The notes under the pieces were generated by a model, which worked only from the letters and a program-made list of their open reading frames with translations, was not told the origin of the DNA and made no database searches. This document shows positions 45,534 to 56,695 of a stretch of 64,000 bases of DNA, piece after piece (the stretch's first letter is position 1; every line of letters starts with the position of its first letter). Source of the stretch: Cyanobacteria bacterium FACHB-63 (GTDB lineage Bacteria; Cyanobacteriota; Cyanobacteriia; Leptolyngbyales; Leptolyngbyaceae); NCBI GenBank assembly GCA_014695255.1, contig JACJNX010000077.1, positions 372,001-436,000 of the forward strand, given 5' to 3'. The position numbers and the translations under genes were made by a program.

Positions 45534-46121
45534 ATGAAGAGCCATCTTGCCCGCAATTTCCTTGTGCCGCTAGGAATTTTCTTGGGTTCAATGGTGTCCA
45601 GCGTGACTCTTCCTGCCCAAGCCGTTCAAGTTCGCGGGACAAGCTACTTTACGTCTCCGCCTCGGTTGGTGGGAGCTTCCACAACCCAGAACTACGTTTA
45701 CGCTTGGAGCGTGACTTATTACTTCACGCTGGATGTCCCAGAGAATGCAGGAGAACCTCTACAAAGAGTGACGATCGCCCAGAACGAAGGGGTGGATCGG
45801 GTTCGCTTTAATCTCAAAGATACCGAAGCCTTCGAGGGCGATCGCAACTCAAACCGCAAAATTAGCTTAGGAGAAGTCACCCAAGACGACAAAACTAAAG
45901 CAATCACGGTGAATTTCAATCCGCCCGTTGTCCCCGGAAAGCGAGTGACGATCGCGCTTGAACCGTACCAAAATCCAGCCTATGGAGGCGTTTACCTGTT
46001 TGGAGTGACTGCCTTTCCGCAAGGGGAACCAGCTTACGGTCAGTTTCTCGGCTTTGGGCGGATTTCGATCTATGAGAGCCATTATTCGCTATTCCGCTTT
46101 AGCCCCTTCTTCCGGCACTAG
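45534..46121 (+). CDS. DUF2808 family secreted protein
   Basis: A 195-residue protein with a signal peptide (FLVPLGIFLGSMVSSVTLPAQA, cleaved near residue 30) and the DUF2808 beta-rich domain: YYFTLDVPENAGEPLQRVTI, FEGDRNSNRKISLGEV, and the final YGQFLGFGRISIYE. Common in cyanobacteria, with no known function; probably periplasmic or outer-membrane associated. The stop overlaps that of the convergent tautomerase gene within a CTAG. Confidence 0.9.
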   Translation: MKSHLARNFLVPLGIFLGSMVSSVTLPAQAVQVRGTSYFTSPPRLVGASTTQNYVYAWSVTYYFTLDVPENAGEPLQRVTIAQNEGVDRVRFNLKDTEAFEGDRNSNRKISLGEVTQDDKTKAITVNFNPPVVPGKRVTIALEPYQNPAYGGVYLFGVTAFPQGEPAYGQFLGFGRISIYESHYSLFRFSPFFRH

Positions 46122-46471
46122 CCGAAGGTTGCACCGTTCCAGCCCCACATATACCCTTTTGCATCTGCAAACTCGATGTAGATGCGATCGACGGGAACAT
46201 TCAAGGACTGCTGAATCTGCTGACAAAAATCTTGGCTCATTGATTTCGTTTGATCGGGAGTCATTGAGCCAACGCTTTTGATTTCGATATAACAAGTGGG
46301 ATCAGTCGTGCCACCAAAGGTCATCGGTACGCCGGACTCAAACGCCGTCATCACATAGCTTTCGGGCTTTCGGGTGTGGGTTGCGAGGGCGGCAGATAGA
46401 TGCTTGAGTAGGTCAGTGACTTGGCTCGAATCGGGATTCGCGATCGAGGTTTGAACTTTGATTAATGGCAT
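46118..46471 (-). CDS. MIF/phenylpyruvate tautomerase-like protein
   Basis: From ATG 46471 the protein is 117 residues and begins MPLIKVQTSI; removal of Met exposes the catalytic Pro1 of the tautomerase superfamily, which is why this start is chosen over 46501. SYVMTAFESGVPMTFGGTTD, QSLNVPVDRIYIEF and the final GYMWGWNGATFG match MIF homologues (trimers). It may tautomerise a keto-enol acid; the physiological substrate in cyanobacteria is unknown. Convergent with the DUF2808 gene, sharing a CTAG at the stops. Confidence 0.9.
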   Translation of the reverse strand: MPLIKVQTSIANPDSSQVTDLLKHLSAALATHTRKPESYVMTAFESGVPMTFGGTTDPTCYIEIKSVGSMTPDQTKSMSQDFCQQIQQSLNVPVDRIYIEFADAKGYMWGWNGATFG

Positions 46472-46608
46472 TGTTAGGGGGCTTGAACTCAATGAAAGCA
46501 TTGTAATGCCCGTGCCACTTGTGGAACAGGAACAATATCTCAGAAAGTGAAGGTATCACTCGTCATACTAAAGACAAGCGGTGTTCAGAGTCTCTAGGAG
46601 TGAATAGT

Positions 46609-47028
46609 ATGCAAGCTTCTCTACGGTGGTCAATTTTTCCGACTGCGATCGCAGCTGTTTTAGCAATATCCGGTATGGCTGCCAGTCAAAGTGTATCCGT
46701 CTCGCCGAATACTCAGCCAATTACGCTTAATGGGACATCCGGGGGTGCGAAGAAAGATTCCGGCTGTGCAGGATTTATTGCCGATCGCCCGAATCATACC
46801 GTTCAAGTCACTGCGGATAGTAACTTAAAGTTTACTCTTCAAGGAAGTGGTGAACCTACCTTGTTGATTACTGGAGCGCAAGGGCAGACTTTCTGTGTTC
46901 AAGCCGATCGGCTCTCGAATGGTAAGGTCGAAATACCCGGACGTTGGACTAAAGGAACTTATTCGGTATTTGTGGGCGATCGCGCACGAGGACAGAATTC
47001 TTATACATTGTCGATCGCCCCACAGTAG
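46609..47028 (+). CDS. Secreted small protein with a pre-peptidase-like beta domain
   Basis: From ATG 46609 (AGGAG eight bases upstream; the frame is open from 46519) the product is 139 residues: a signal peptide (IFPTAIAAVLAISGMAASQS) and a beta-sandwich resembling pre-peptidase C-terminal domains (DSGCAGFIADRPNHTVQV, GEPTLLITGAQGQTFCVQAD, GRWTKGTYSVFVGDRARGQN then SYTLSI). Two cysteines could form a disulfide. No protease domain accompanies it. A terminator follows. Confidence 0.75.
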   Translation: MQASLRWSIFPTAIAAVLAISGMAASQSVSVSPNTQPITLNGTSGGAKKDSGCAGFIADRPNHTVQVTADSNLKFTLQGSGEPTLLITGAQGQTFCVQADRLSNGKVEIPGRWTKGTYSVFVGDRARGQNSYTLSIAPQ

Positions 47029-47041
47029 CGGGAGCATTCGG

Positions 47042-47075
47042 AAAGCCAGAAGTGAAAGTTCACCTCTGGCTTTTT
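47042..47075 (+). terminator. Terminator after the small secreted protein gene
   Basis: AAAGCCAGA(AG)TGA (42-55 of 47000) folds against TCACCTCTGGCTTT (47060-47073) with five Ts. It ends three bases before the gltD stop codon, so convergent transcripts meet here. Confidence 0.8.
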
Positions 47076-47077
47076 GA

Positions 47078-48556
47078 TTAAGGCAAATCAGTTTCACCCA
47101 TGAGATAGCGATCGCATTCTCGTGCGGCTTCTCGACCTTCGTTAAATGCCCAGACCACGAGGCTTTGTCCGCGTCGGCAATCTCCCGCCGCAAATACACC
47201 TGGAATGCTGGTGGTGTATTTGCCGTATTCGGATTTGATGTTGCTGCGGGCATCGCGATCGAGTCCCATTGCATCAAGTAAGGGTTGCTCAGGGCCTAAG
47301 AATCCCATTGCGAGTAGAACCAGTTGCGCGGGAATGACCTGTTCAGTTCCCGGAATGTGCTTCGGAATAAATTGTCCTTGCTCGTTGCGCTCCCACTCGA
47401 CCTCAACGGTGTGAATGGCTTTCACACTGCCGTTTTCATCGCCTTCAAATCGAGTTGCGGTTCTTAGATAAGCACGCGGATCAGAGCCGAACTTTGCGGC
47501 GGCTTCTTCTTGTCCGTAGTCCATCTTGTAGACTTTGGGATATTCGGGCCAAGGATTGTTGGCAGCGCGTCCTTCGGGTGGCTTTGGCAGAATTTCTAGC
47601 TGTACCACGCTATTACAACCGTGCCGAATTGAAGTTCCGACACAGTCGGTTCCGGTATCACCGCCGCCAATGATTACCACATCTTTTCCTTGGGCGGAAA
47701 GGGCTGGATCAGTGTGGTCTAAGACCGCTTGAGTGTTTGCGGTGAGAAAGTCCATTGCAAAGTGAACGCCCTTCAACTGACGACCTTCGATCGACAAATC
47801 ACGCGGCTTGGTTGCTCCGGTACAGAGCACGACTGCATCAAAGTTTTTCAGCAAGTCTTCAGTAGACAAATCCTTACCGATTTCTGTGTTGCAGACAAAT
47901 TTTACGCCCTCGGCTTCGAGAACATTCAATCGCCGCATCACGACGTTTTCTTTGTCGAGCTTCATGTTAGGAATGCCGTACATCAGCAATCCACCCGGAC
48001 GATCGGCACGTTCGTAAACCGTGACCCAGTGTCCTGCTTTGTTCAATTGAGCCGCAGCAGACAATCCGGCAGGGCCGGAACCGACGATCGCGATCTTTTT
48101 TCCGGTGCGTTTTTGTGGTGGTTCGGGAGTGATCCAGCCTTCATTCCAGCCTTTTTCAGCGATCGAGTATTCGATATTCTTGATTGTGACAGGCGGATTG
48201 TGAATGCCTAACACACAAGCACCTTCACAAGGAGCGGGACACACCCGCCCGGTGAATTCGGGGAAATTGTTGGTTTTGTGTAAGCGATCGAGCGCTTCTT
48301 TCCACAGTCCACGATAGATCAGATCATTCCATTCAGGAATCAGATTATTAATCGGGCAACCGCTTGCCATGCCGCTGATCACGGTTCCGGTATGACAGAA
48401 CGGAATGCCGCAATCCATACAGCGTGCGCCCTGAGTGCGAAGATTCTCTTCGGGCATCGGCAGATGAAATTCATCCCAGTTACGGGTGCGCTCGATCGGG
48501 GAAAGTTCCGAGGGCAGTTCACGCAGAAATTCGATAAATCCAGTTGGTTTTCCCAT
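47078..48556 (-). CDS. gltD: NADPH-dependent glutamate synthase small subunit
   Basis: A 492-residue iron-sulfur flavoprotein. N-terminal [4Fe-4S] ligands in [11 protein letters not shown] (Cys46, Cys49, Cys54), [12 protein letters not shown] and [18 protein letters not shown]-binding [16 protein letters not shown]-binding [14 protein letters not shown]; and a C-terminal [17 protein letters not shown]. It takes electrons from NAD(P)H to GltB. It follows gltB by 122 bases on the same strand. Having gltBD indicates a pyridine-nucleotide GOGAT; cyanobacteria often also have a ferredoxin-dependent one, which is not in this window. Confidence 0.97.
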   Translation of the reverse strand: MGKPTGFIEFLRELPSELSPIERTRNWDEFHLPMPEENLRTQGARCMDCGIPFCHTGTVISGMASGCPINNLIPEWNDLIYRGLWKEALDRLHKTNNFPEFTGRVCPAPCEGACVLGIHNPPVTIKNIEYSIAEKGWNEGWITPEPPQKRTGKKIAIVGSGPAGLSAAAQLNKAGHWVTVYERADRPGGLLMYGIPNMKLDKENVVMRRLNVLEAEGVKFVCNTEIGKDLSTEDLLKNFDAVVLCTGATKPRDLSIEGRQLKGVHFAMDFLTANTQAVLDHTDPALSAQGKDVVIIGGGDTGTDCVGTSIRHGCNSVVQLEILPKPPEGRAANNPWPEYPKVYKMDYGQEEAAAKFGSDPRAYLRTATRFEGDENGSVKAIHTVEVEWERNEQGQFIPKHIPGTEQVIPAQLVLLAMGFLGPEQPLLDAMGLDRDARSNIKSEYGKYTTSIPGVFAAGDCRRGQSLVVWAFNEGREAARECDRYLMGETDLP

Positions 48557-48678
48557 AGTTCAAGAATGATTGTGTTTCGTAATTCGGTAGAGACGCAATT
48601 AATCGCGCCTCTACGACATCAATTCAAATCGCGTTTATCCGATCGAGGAATCGATCGTCCGCATCCATCGCGGATCAA

Positions 48679-51600
48679 TCAGCCCCCGCCAACCCGCGCC
48701 ACATCCCGCGCATTTTCTTCAAACGCAGCCGTCAGTGCATCATCGCCGCTCAGACCCGATTGTTCCGCCCGCTTCAGCGCCTGTAGAACCCGTTTATAGT
48801 CCCTCGGCATCACCTTCACGAAGCGCGATCGCACTTCCTCCCATTGCTCCAACAGTTCTTTGGCTTTGTGGCTATGAGTCAGCGTTGCGTGATTTTGAAT
48901 CATTTGACGCACGATCGCAATGTCTTCTGGATCGTCAAATGCTTCGAGCGCGACCATCTGAGTGTTACACCGAGTCGCAAAATCGCCCGCTTCATCATAG
49001 ATGTAAGCGCTTCCACCGCTCATTCCGGCGGCAAAGTTGCGTCCGGTTTTTCCAAGCACGACCACGGTACCGCCCGTCATGTATTCGCAGCCATGATCAC
49101 CGACTCCTTCAACGACTGTCTTGACCCCAGAGTTGCGAACACAGAATCGCTCACCTGCAATGCCACTAATGTAAGCTTCACCTTGGGTTGCACCATAGAA
49201 GGCAACATTCCCCACAATGATGTTTTCTGAGGCATTGAAGCTAGACTCGATCGGTGGATAAACAATAATCTTTCCACCGCTCAACCCTTTACCGACATAA
49301 TCGTTGGCATCTCCTTCGAGTTCTAGCGTCACCCCTTTTGGTACGAATGCCCCAAAGCTTTGACCCGCACTTCCGTGGAAGTGGAGGTGCACTGTATCTT
49401 CGGGCAGTCCATTCCAGTGGCGTTTGGTGATTTCGTTACCGAGGATTGTTCCCACTACACGATTGATGTTCTGAATCGGTAAGGTCGCTTTAACAGGTGT
49501 ACCGTGTTCGATCGCATCTTTACACAGATCCAGCAGCACCCTCATATCGAGCGATTTTTCTAAACCGTGGTCTTGGGAAATCTGACAATACAATCCAACC
49601 GCTGGATCAACATTCGGCTGATAGAGAATCTTAGAGAAATCTAAGCCTTTTGCTTTCCAATGGTCGATCGCTTGTTTTGGCTCCAAAATATCAGTGCGTC
49701 CCACCATTTCATTCAGAGTACGGAATCCAAGCTGCGCCATCAGTTCCCGCACTTCTTGAGCAATGAACTTCATGAAGTTTTCGGTGTACTGGGGAGCGCC
49801 TGTAAAGCTCTCGCGCAGGTGTGGATCTTGGGTTGCAATGCCAACCGGACAAGTGTTCAGGTGACAAACGCGCATCATGATACAGCCAAGTGTGACTAGA
49901 GGAGCGGTTGCAAATCCGAACTCTTCTGCACCGAGTAATGCAGCCATTACTACATCGCGTCCGGTCTTCATCTGTCCATCAGTTTCCACAACGATGCGCG
50001 ATCGTAGGTTGTTTAACACCAATGTTTGATGTGTTTCAGCTAACCCTAACTCCCAGGGTAAACCTGCATGTTTGATCGAAGTCTGCGGTGATGCTCCTGT
50101 TCCGCCATCGTAGCCAGAGATTAACACTACATCAGCGTGAGCTTTCGCGACTCCAGCCGCAATGGTTCCAACTCCGACTTCTGAGACGAGTTTGACGCTG
50201 ATTCGCGCTGCTCGGTTCGCATTCTTCAGGTCATGGATCAGTTCGGCGAGATCTTCGATTGAATAGATATCATGGTGCGGCGGTGGCGAAATTAAACCAA
50301 CACCTGGAGTTGAATGTCGAACTTTCGCAATCCAGGGATAGACCTTACGACCCGGTAGCTGTCCGCCTTCTCCGGGTTTCGCGCCTTGCGCCATCTTGAT
50401 TTGGATTTCTCTTGCTTGCGATAGATACAAGCTCGTTACTCCAAATCGACCCGATGCCACTTGTTTGATCGCACTGTTCTTAGAGTCGCCCTGATCGTTT
50501 GTCCAGGTATAACGATCAGGATCTTCGCCGCCTTCTCCGGTGTTGGATTTTCCACCAATCCGGTTCATGGCGATCGCCAAAGCTTCGTGCGCTTCTTTTG
50601 AAATCGATCCATAGCTCATGGCACCAGTTTTGAAGCGGCTCATAATCGCTTCGATCGGTTCAACTTCTTCAACCGGGATCGGTTGACGCTCTTTGAATTG
50701 AAGCAGTCCGCGCAAAGTAAAGTGTTGCTGGTTCTGCTCATTGACTAAAGCTGCATATTGCTTGAACAGATCATAGTTGCCTTCGCGAACGGCTCTTTGT
50801 AGAGTGTGAATGGTTTGGGGGCTGAATAAGTGAGCTTCACCTTCCTTACGCCATTGATATTCACCACCAACACCGAGCGTGTGTTCGTTCGTTTGACGAT
50901 CCGGAAACGCATGATGATGCCGCAACAATGCTTCTTTGGTGATTACTTCTAAGTCGGCTCCTTCGACACGAGAAGCAGTCCAAGTGAAATAGCGATCGAT
51001 TACCGAACGATTTAAGCCGATCGCTTCAAAGATTTGTGCGCCTCGATAGCTTTGAATGGTTGAAATCCCAATCTTAGAAGCCACTTTGATCACGCCTTTG
51101 GTAATGGCTTTGGTGTAGTTCTTACAAGCGGTTTTGTAGTCTACACCTACCATTGAACCTTGAGCAATCATTGCATCAATGGTTTCAAATGCCAGATACG
51201 GATTGATCGCACCGCAACCATAGCCGATTAACATTGCAAAGTGATGAACTTCACGCGGTTCCCCGGATTCCAGCACTAAGCCGACTTTTGTTCTTGTGCC
51301 TGCTCGGATCAAATGGTGATGCAATCCAGACACCGCTAAAAGAGCAGGAATCGGAGCTTGATCAGCATTCACACTCCGATCGCTCAAAATCAGAATGTTC
51401 ACGCCCGATTCAATCGCTTGATCGGCTTGCTTGCACAGATCCACGATCGTCTGCTCTAATCCAGTCACACCGGATTTCGGATCAAACACGATCGGCAGCA
51501 CGGTCGAGCTAAATCCTTGTTCATTGATGTGTTTAAGCTTTGCTAGCTCTTCATTGCTGAGAATTGGCGTTTTTAGCTCAATCAAATGACAGCTTTCGGG

Positions 51601-53274
51601 TTCAGGCTTGAGTAAGTTCCGCTCTGATCCGATCGTCGTTTCTGCCGAGGTAATGATTTCTTCGCGGATTGAATCGATCGGCGGATTTGTCACCTGAGCA
51701 AACAACTGCTTGAAATAGTCATACAGCAGCTTCGGTCTATCCGAAAGTACGGCTAGCGGCGTATCGGCTCCCATTGCTCCAGTGGCTTCTACACCATCTC
51801 GCGCCATTGGTGTCAGTAACAATCGCAACTCTTCAAACGTATAGCCAAAAGCGAGTTGACGCTGAATCACTGTGTTGGGATCAGGCTGTGGTAGTTCCGG
51901 TGCATCTTTGAAATCTGCCAGACTGACCATGTGCTGATCTAACCATTCTTGATACGGATGAGCAGTGCTGATTCCTTGCTTAATCTCTTCATCCGAGACA
52001 ATCCGCCCTTGCTCCATATCCACCAAGAACATACGCCCTGGTTCTAAGCGTCCTTTCTGGGCAATGTTTTCTGGTGCAATAGGTAGCACACCAGCTTCCG
52101 ATGCCATGATCACAAAATCATCTTTCGTGACATAGTAGCGCGACGGACGCAAACCATTGCGATCGAGCACCGCCCCCATCATCCGACCATCGGTAAAGGC
52201 GATCGATGCCGGACCATCCCACGGTTCCATCAAACAAGAATGATACTTATAGAACGCTTTGCGCTCCGGACTCATCGATTCATGGGCTGTCCAGGGTTCG
52301 GGGATCATCATCATCACGGCATGAGGCAGCGATCGACCCGATAACGTCAACAGTTCTAAAGCATTATCAAAAATCGTGGAATCACTGCCGTCAATGTTGA
52401 TGACAGGCTGAGCTTTTCTTAAATCGTCACCAAATAATTCAGATTCAAACAAAGCTTGTCGAGCATTCATCCAGTTGATGTTGCCGCGCAGGGTGTTGAT
52501 TTCGCCGTTGTGGGCAATGTAGCGGTAAGGATGCGATCGCTCCCAGCTTGGAAAAGTATTTGTACTAAAGCGGGAATGCACCAAGCCTAAAGCACTTTCG
52601 ACATCGGGATCGCTCAAATCAGAATAGTATTCGCCCACCTGCAGGGGCATTAACATTCCCTTGTAAACGATCGTCCGGCAAGAAATACTGGCAGGATACC
52701 AATAACTATCGATACCCGGAATCCGGATTGCACTGTGTGATCGCTTACGAATCACATACAGCTTTCGTTCAAACGCCAGATCGTCCGTTAAATCAGCAGA
52801 ACGCCCGATGAAGGCTTGCTGCATAAAGGGTTCACTCGACTTGGCGGTTTCGCCCAGCGTCGAATTGTTCGTTGGTACATCGCGCCAACCCAGAACCGTC
52901 TGTCCTTCTTCTGCCACAATCTGTTCAAACACCCGCCGACCTTGTTCACGTGCAGCGCGATCGGGAGACGAATAAACCATTGCAACGCCGTACTGTCCGG
53001 CATCCGGCAGAACGATATTCAACTCTGCTGCAACTCTTTGGAAAAATCGATGCGGCACCTGCATCAGAATGCCTGCACCGTCTCCCGTATTCGTTTCCGC
53101 ACCGCAAGCCCCTCGATGCTCCAAGTTCGCCAAAATCGTCAGCGCTTGCCGCACGATCGCATGAGACGCTTTTCCCTTCATCTGCACAATAAACCCGACT
53201 CCGCAGGCATCATGCTCGAACTGCGGATCATACAAACCCTGCTTCGCTGGCAGTCCGTATCTAGTCATTATCAT
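48679..53274 (-). CDS. gltB: Glutamate synthase large subunit
   Basis: A 1531-residue enzyme. The short propeptide precedes the N-terminal nucleophile Cys24 (HDACGVGF) of the class II glutaminase domain. The central and FMN-binding synthase domains follow, including [10 protein letters not shown] and [10 protein letters not shown]. The [3Fe-4S] ligands are Cys1131, Cys1137 and Cys1142 ([12 protein letters not shown]). A C-terminal GXGXG beta-helix with [17 protein letters not shown] and GGTVVVLG ends it. It makes two glutamates from glutamine and 2-oxoglutarate. It pairs with gltD downstream; 2-oxoglutarate is also the signal read by PII/PipX, encoded at 12.8 kb. Confidence 0.98.
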   Translation of the reverse strand: MIMTRYGLPAKQGLYDPQFEHDACGVGFIVQMKGKASHAIVRQALTILANLEHRGACGAETNTGDGAGILMQVPHRFFQRVAAELNIVLPDAGQYGVAMVYSSPDRAAREQGRRVFEQIVAEEGQTVLGWRDVPTNNSTLGETAKSSEPFMQQAFIGRSADLTDDLAFERKLYVIRKRSHSAIRIPGIDSYWYPASISCRTIVYKGMLMPLQVGEYYSDLSDPDVESALGLVHSRFSTNTFPSWERSHPYRYIAHNGEINTLRGNINWMNARQALFESELFGDDLRKAQPVINIDGSDSTIFDNALELLTLSGRSLPHAVMMMIPEPWTAHESMSPERKAFYKYHSCLMEPWDGPASIAFTDGRMMGAVLDRNGLRPSRYYVTKDDFVIMASEAGVLPIAPENIAQKGRLEPGRMFLVDMEQGRIVSDEEIKQGISTAHPYQEWLDQHMVSLADFKDAPELPQPDPNTVIQRQLAFGYTFEELRLLLTPMARDGVEATGAMGADTPLAVLSDRPKLLYDYFKQLFAQVTNPPIDSIREEIITSAETTIGSERNLLKPEPESCHLIELKTPILSNEELAKLKHINEQGFSSTVLPIVFDPKSGVTGLEQTIVDLCKQADQAIESGVNILILSDRSVNADQAPIPALLAVSGLHHHLIRAGTRTKVGLVLESGEPREVHHFAMLIGYGCGAINPYLAFETIDAMIAQGSMVGVDYKTACKNYTKAITKGVIKVASKIGISTIQSYRGAQIFEAIGLNRSVIDRYFTWTASRVEGADLEVITKEALLRHHHAFPDRQTNEHTLGVGGEYQWRKEGEAHLFSPQTIHTLQRAVREGNYDLFKQYAALVNEQNQQHFTLRGLLQFKERQPIPVEEVEPIEAIMSRFKTGAMSYGSISKEAHEALAIAMNRIGGKSNTGEGGEDPDRYTWTNDQGDSKNSAIKQVASGRFGVTSLYLSQAREIQIKMAQGAKPGEGGQLPGRKVYPWIAKVRHSTPGVGLISPPPHHDIYSIEDLAELIHDLKNANRAARISVKLVSEVGVGTIAAGVAKAHADVVLISGYDGGTGASPQTSIKHAGLPWELGLAETHQTLVLNNLRSRIVVETDGQMKTGRDVVMAALLGAEEFGFATAPLVTLGCIMMRVCHLNTCPVGIATQDPHLRESFTGAPQYTENFMKFIAQEVRELMAQLGFRTLNEMVGRTDILEPKQAIDHWKAKGLDFSKILYQPNVDPAVGLYCQISQDHGLEKSLDMRVLLDLCKDAIEHGTPVKATLPIQNINRVVGTILGNEITKRHWNGLPEDTVHLHFHGSAGQSFGAFVPKGVTLELEGDANDYVGKGLSGGKIIVYPPIESSFNASENIIVGNVAFYGATQGEAYISGIAGERFCVRNSGVKTVVEGVGDHGCEYMTGGTVVVLGKTGRNFAAGMSGGSAYIYDEAGDFATRCNTQMVALEAFDDPEDIAIVRQMIQNHATLTHSHKAKELLEQWEEVRSRFVKVMPRDYKRVLQALKRAEQSGLSGDDALTAAFEENARDVARVGGG

Positions 53275-53518
53275 TATCCTATTCAGTGGCAGAGAGAGCG
53301 ACGGCTAGAGTTCCGGTGAAGATATCTCTAGTTCTCTTGAAATTCTCTTACACACTTCCGAAATACCCCAAAGGTCTTAAGGAAATTGTCAGATCTGAAG
53401 AAGAGAATATTCAAGTCTCTTTCTTTATCGTGATGGAGTTTCGATCGTCTGTGTTTACTGTTAATTAAATTCAATATTTGATTCACGAAATTGGTGATTT
53501 TCAGCAGGTAAAAATATC

Positions 53519-53989
53519 ATGAAACGCGGACAACTTTACGCCTTTGTTACAGGCATTTTCTTCTTAGCATTGGCAATTCTAGGATTCATTCCTCAGCTAC
53601 AACATCCCATTAATGCTGTGGAAGTCCATAACGGAATTCAAATTCAACTCGGTTATCTTTTTGGTCTGTTCCCGACCAATCCTATTCTGAATACTGTATA
53701 TGCGATCGTTGGTATTTTGGGCTTAGTTAGCTCGCTGGGTCTAGGTGGTGCGCGGTTCTATGGTCGTGGCTTGTTCGAGTTGTTTGCGATTCTGGCAATT
53801 CTCGGATCATTAACCCCGACCAATACCTTCTTTGGCTTCATGCCTCTGTTTGGTAGCAATACTGCTCTGTATGCAGCGGTATCGGCGATCTCGTTCTATT
53901 TTGGATTTATTGATTCGCCCGGACTGTTGGAAATTGCAGCGAAAGCGCCAGAAAATGCAGTCCAGCTCGATAACTCGGTTACTCATTAA
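53519..53989 (+). CDS. DUF4383 family membrane protein
   Basis: A 156-residue protein with four hydrophobic segments and the DUF4383 hallmarks: LYAFVTGIFFLALAILGFIP at the start, LGYLFGLFPTNPILNTVYA, and the GLVSS segment. Found in many actinobacteria and cyanobacteria; function unknown. It is divergent from gltB, with 244 bases between starts, and has its own terminator. Confidence 0.9.
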   Translation: MKRGQLYAFVTGIFFLALAILGFIPQLQHPINAVEVHNGIQIQLGYLFGLFPTNPILNTVYAIVGILGLVSSLGLGGARFYGRGLFELFAILAILGSLTPTNTFFGFMPLFGSNTALYAAVSAISFYFGFIDSPGLLEIAAKAPENAVQLDNSVTH

Positions 53990-54014
53990 CCAATAACTAA
54001 TCTTTTATCTATAA

Positions 54015-54055
54015 AATCGGGGCTACTTGAGCGATTTCAGGTAGCCCCGATTTTT
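54015..54055 (+). terminator. Terminator after the DUF4383 gene
   Basis: AATCGGGGCTAC (54015-54026) / GTAGCCCCGATT (54041-54052), perfect 12-bp stem extended inward by TTGA/TTCA pairing, and a T-run (54051-54055). Confidence 0.93.
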
Positions 54056-54133
54056 ATGTTTTCGTTGTGCAATCGATCGGGTACAATAAATCTACGGTTA
54101 ATCTATCGGCTTTAAGTAAATTGGAGAAAACAG

Positions 54134-54409
54134 ATGCAGACGGCTACTCAGGATGAGCGTACCACCGAACAGCGAATCCGCCTTCGCATTCCGAAGCATT
54201 ATCATCAAGAGCCTGTGATCTCTCAGTTGGTTTCGCACTACCACTTAACGGTCAATATCGTGGCTGCAATCTTGGGCAGAAATGCAAACGGCGATGGCTG
54301 GTTCGATTTGAATCTCAAAGGCAGCCATGCAAATATCCAAGCAGCGCTGACTTATTTAGACGAACTTGACTTAGAAGTGTGGCGTGGAGAAGAATCAGAT
54401 GGTTGGTGA
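54134..54409 (+). CDS. Stand-alone NIL-domain protein
   Basis: A 91-residue protein consisting of one NIL domain (ferredoxin-like fold): RIRLRIPKHYHQEPVISQLV, HLTVNIVAAILGRNANGDGW and HANIQAALTYLDELDLEVW. In other proteins this domain sits at the end of methionine-import ATPases (MetN) or in ferredoxin-like proteins linked to sulfur or methionine metabolism. Here it is alone. The last 58 bases overlap the convergent permease gene. Confidence 0.88.
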   Translation: MQTATQDERTTEQRIRLRIPKHYHQEPVISQLVSHYHLTVNIVAAILGRNANGDGWFDLNLKGSHANIQAALTYLDELDLEVWRGEESDGW

Positions 54410-55542
54410 GTCGATCGATAAGTCGCACATCCCAGCAAAATTGGCAAAGATAGATTGATGGTGAGCAACCGAATGACGTGCGCGATCGTAATAATGTCCG
54501 GGTCTTGCTGGAGCGTTAATGCGATCGCCATCATTTCAGGAGAACCGCCCGGAGCAGCAATCAGTAAACACGATAGCCAACTTAATCGAGTCAAGTAATG
54601 AATCAAGGCGGCGGCAATCACTCCAGCCATCAACATCAAGCCAACGGGAACGATCGCACGAATCACGGTACCCAATCTCAAACGCGGATTAATGCCCCAA
54701 TATTCACCAATGGTAACGCCGAGTAAAACTTGACCAATCACGCTAAATATAATCGGAAAGCTAACTTGAAATGAATCATTAAAGAACGACAAAAACTCAA
54801 ATCCTAAACCAACCGTGATCGCGCCCAGGAATGCGGCGAGTGGAAATTTAAGCTGTGTTGCAAAATGCACAATTGCAACTGCGATCGTGACTAATAGGCT
54901 TGCTTTTGCAAACATCTGCCACGAAACATCAAACGCGCTATGAATAAAGCTTGCGATCGCGTGAGTTGACGCATCCGGCAACGTCACATTAGCAATCAAT
55001 GGCATTACCAGAACAACGGTTGTGAACCGAATTAATTGTACTAACGACACCAGAGCAGGATTATTTCCATAATCGGCTGCCATACTTGCCATTACGCCAA
55101 TATTTCCGGGTGTTGTTGCCATTAATCCGGTTAGTAAATCTACCTTCTCTAACCGAGAATAAAACAGTCCAATCGCCGCACCCGCACCCATCAGAAAAAA
55201 CGGCAAAGCTAGCAAGATTAGACTTTGCGAGGGAGGGCTACTGAGATGGTCAAGCGGCAGAGAAAGCCCGATCGACAAGCCGATAATGAGCTGTCCCGCT
55301 TTTCGCGCATCACGGTTAGGCTGAATGGTTGGATAGTTTTGTCGGTACGCAGAATAGACGATCGCACCCGCCGCAATGCCCCCTAAAATCCAAGCGACAC
55401 TCCCCAAGCCCGTCGCCAAAAAGCCGATACCAATCAGCAACGCCAAACTGAGTTCAAGTGCAATCAACAGAATTTGCAGCGATCGAGCTTGTGTGTCTAA
55501 TCGTTCCGCTTTTAGCAAGGTCGTCGCTCCAAACGCTTTCAC
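54352..55542 (-). CDS. AbrB-family (COG3180) membrane transporter
   Basis: The frame opens at a TTG (55620) that overlaps the divergent SDR gene. I prefer the GTG at 55542, giving 396 residues, closer to the family's length. It has two similar halves of helices; ATTPGNIGVMASMAADYGNN and LIAAPGGSPEMMAIALTLQQ are the paired APGG-type motifs of the family. A Ser/Lys tail of about 20 residues overlaps the NIL gene. This AbrB is unrelated to the transcription factor of that name. Substrate unknown. Confidence 0.85.
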   Translation of the reverse strand: MKAFGATTLLKAERLDTQARSLQILLIALELSLALLIGIGFLATGLGSVAWILGGIAAGAIVYSAYRQNYPTIQPNRDARKAGQLIIGLSIGLSLPLDHLSSPPSQSLILLALPFFLMGAGAAIGLFYSRLEKVDLLTGLMATTPGNIGVMASMAADYGNNPALVSLVQLIRFTTVVLVMPLIANVTLPDASTHAIASFIHSAFDVSWQMFAKASLLVTIAVAIVHFATQLKFPLAAFLGAITVGLGFEFLSFFNDSFQVSFPIIFSVIGQVLLGVTIGEYWGINPRLRLGTVIRAIVPVGLMLMAGVIAAALIHYLTRLSWLSCLLIAAPGGSPEMMAIALTLQQDPDIITIAHVIRLLTINLSLPILLGCATYRSTHQPSDSSPRHTSKSSSSK

Positions 55543-55613
55543 CGCATTGTAACTATTTGTTGTAAATTCCGATGCTATACTCAAAACACTTTTGTTTGTA
55601 AAGAATTGCAACG

Positions 55614-56339
55614 ATGACAACAGCGCTAATTGTGGGAGCGAGCCAAGGAATCGGACTAGAATTTGCGCGGCAGTTTCTCGATCGAGCCGATCGCGTTTAC
55701 GCCACTTACCGCAGTCCAGACTGTGACCTCTTCAACCTTGAACATTCCAACTTAGAGCGCTTATCGCTTGATCTCACTGATGAAGCTCAGATCGAGAAAG
55801 CGATCGCCCAAATCAAATCAGAAACAACCGAACTCGATTATGTAATCAACTGTGTCGGTGTTCTACACGATGGCGCAATGCAGCCTGAAAAAAGCTTGCG
55901 TCATCTCAATGCCGATCAATTACTTAAATACTTTCAAATCAATAGTATTGCTGCTGCATTGTTAGCAAAGCACGTCCAGCCCTTGTTAAAACATCGCGAT
56001 CGCGCCATTCTCGCGACCATTTCCGCCAAAGTAGGAAGCATCGAAGACAATCAAATCGGCGGCTGGTATGGATATCGCGCCTCGAAAGCTGCCTTAAATA
56101 TGTTCATGCGAACCACTGCGATCGAATTCAAGCGCACCTGTCCCAATGCAATTGTAGTGACCTTGCACCCTGGAACAACGGATACCAGACTATCGAAACC
56201 CTTTCAGCGCAATGTTCCGCCCGAAAAACTATTCTCCACTGATCGAACGGTTCAACAACTGCTAGCCGTTCTCGACAAGCTACAAGCTAGCGATAGCGGC
56301 GAATTCTTTTCTTGGGATGGCACAAAGCTACCGTTTTAG
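55614..56339 (+). CDS. Short-chain dehydrogenase/reductase
   Basis: A 241-residue SDR: cofactor loop LIVGASQGIGLEFARQF (residues 5-21), YVINCVGVLHDGA, an active-site triad with ATISAKVGSIEDN and YGYRASKAALNMF (Tyr-xxx-Lys), and VVTLHPGTTDTRLS. The pattern and length are close to C-factor-type SDRs. Substrate unknown. Its stop overlaps the convergent DUF1818 gene by four bases. Confidence 0.92.
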   Translation: MTTALIVGASQGIGLEFARQFLDRADRVYATYRSPDCDLFNLEHSNLERLSLDLTDEAQIEKAIAQIKSETTELDYVINCVGVLHDGAMQPEKSLRHLNADQLLKYFQINSIAAALLAKHVQPLLKHRDRAILATISAKVGSIEDNQIGGWYGYRASKAALNMFMRTTAIEFKRTCPNAIVVTLHPGTTDTRLSKPFQRNVPPEKLFSTDRTVQQLLAVLDKLQASDSGEFFSWDGTKLPF

Positions 56340-56695
56340 AAGCCTTCGATTGTACTCAAAGCGTGCCGCAACTCCAAAGCATTCTCCCAAAACCCCTCTG
56401 CTCTACGTCCCGTCTGCACAATCAAGCGCAAACTATAAGCATTGGGAAAACCCTCAGCCTCAAGCCAAATGCGATCGCTCTCCAATTCACAAGCAATCCG
56501 TTCTTCGTCCATCAGTTCTTGAGCAATCTGCTGCAAGGCTTCATGTAGTTGGTCGCTCAGACGACGAAAATCATTCCATTCATCTTCGGTGAGTTCGATC
56601 GCCCAATCATCCCCACCGATCAAGCCTTTAAACTCCGAAGCTGCCGCATTCCAACCTAACCGCCAACCGTGCCCAGTTTTAAGAATTCGACTCAT
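56336..56695 (-). CDS. DUF1818 family protein
   Basis: A 119-residue soluble protein matching the cyanobacterial DUF1818 family along its whole length: RILKTGHGWRLGWNAAASEF, FKGLIGGDDWAIELTEDEW, IACELESDRIWLEAEGFP and LRLIVQTGRRAEGFW. Function unknown; also kept in algae, suggesting a plastid or thylakoid link (from memory). The start overlaps the stop of the upstream gene by four bases, so they form an operon. Confidence 0.92.
   Translation of the reverse strand: MSRILKTGHGWRLGWNAAASEFKGLIGGDDWAIELTEDEWNDFRRLSDQLHEALQQIAQELMDEERIACELESDRIWLEAEGFPNAYSLRLIVQTGRRAEGFWENALELRHALSTIEGF

Noticed and set aside
52816-53319. A 167-codon plus-strand frame over the gltB start
   Set aside because: GltB has its catalytic Cys and domain motifs here; the other frame has no recognisable pattern.
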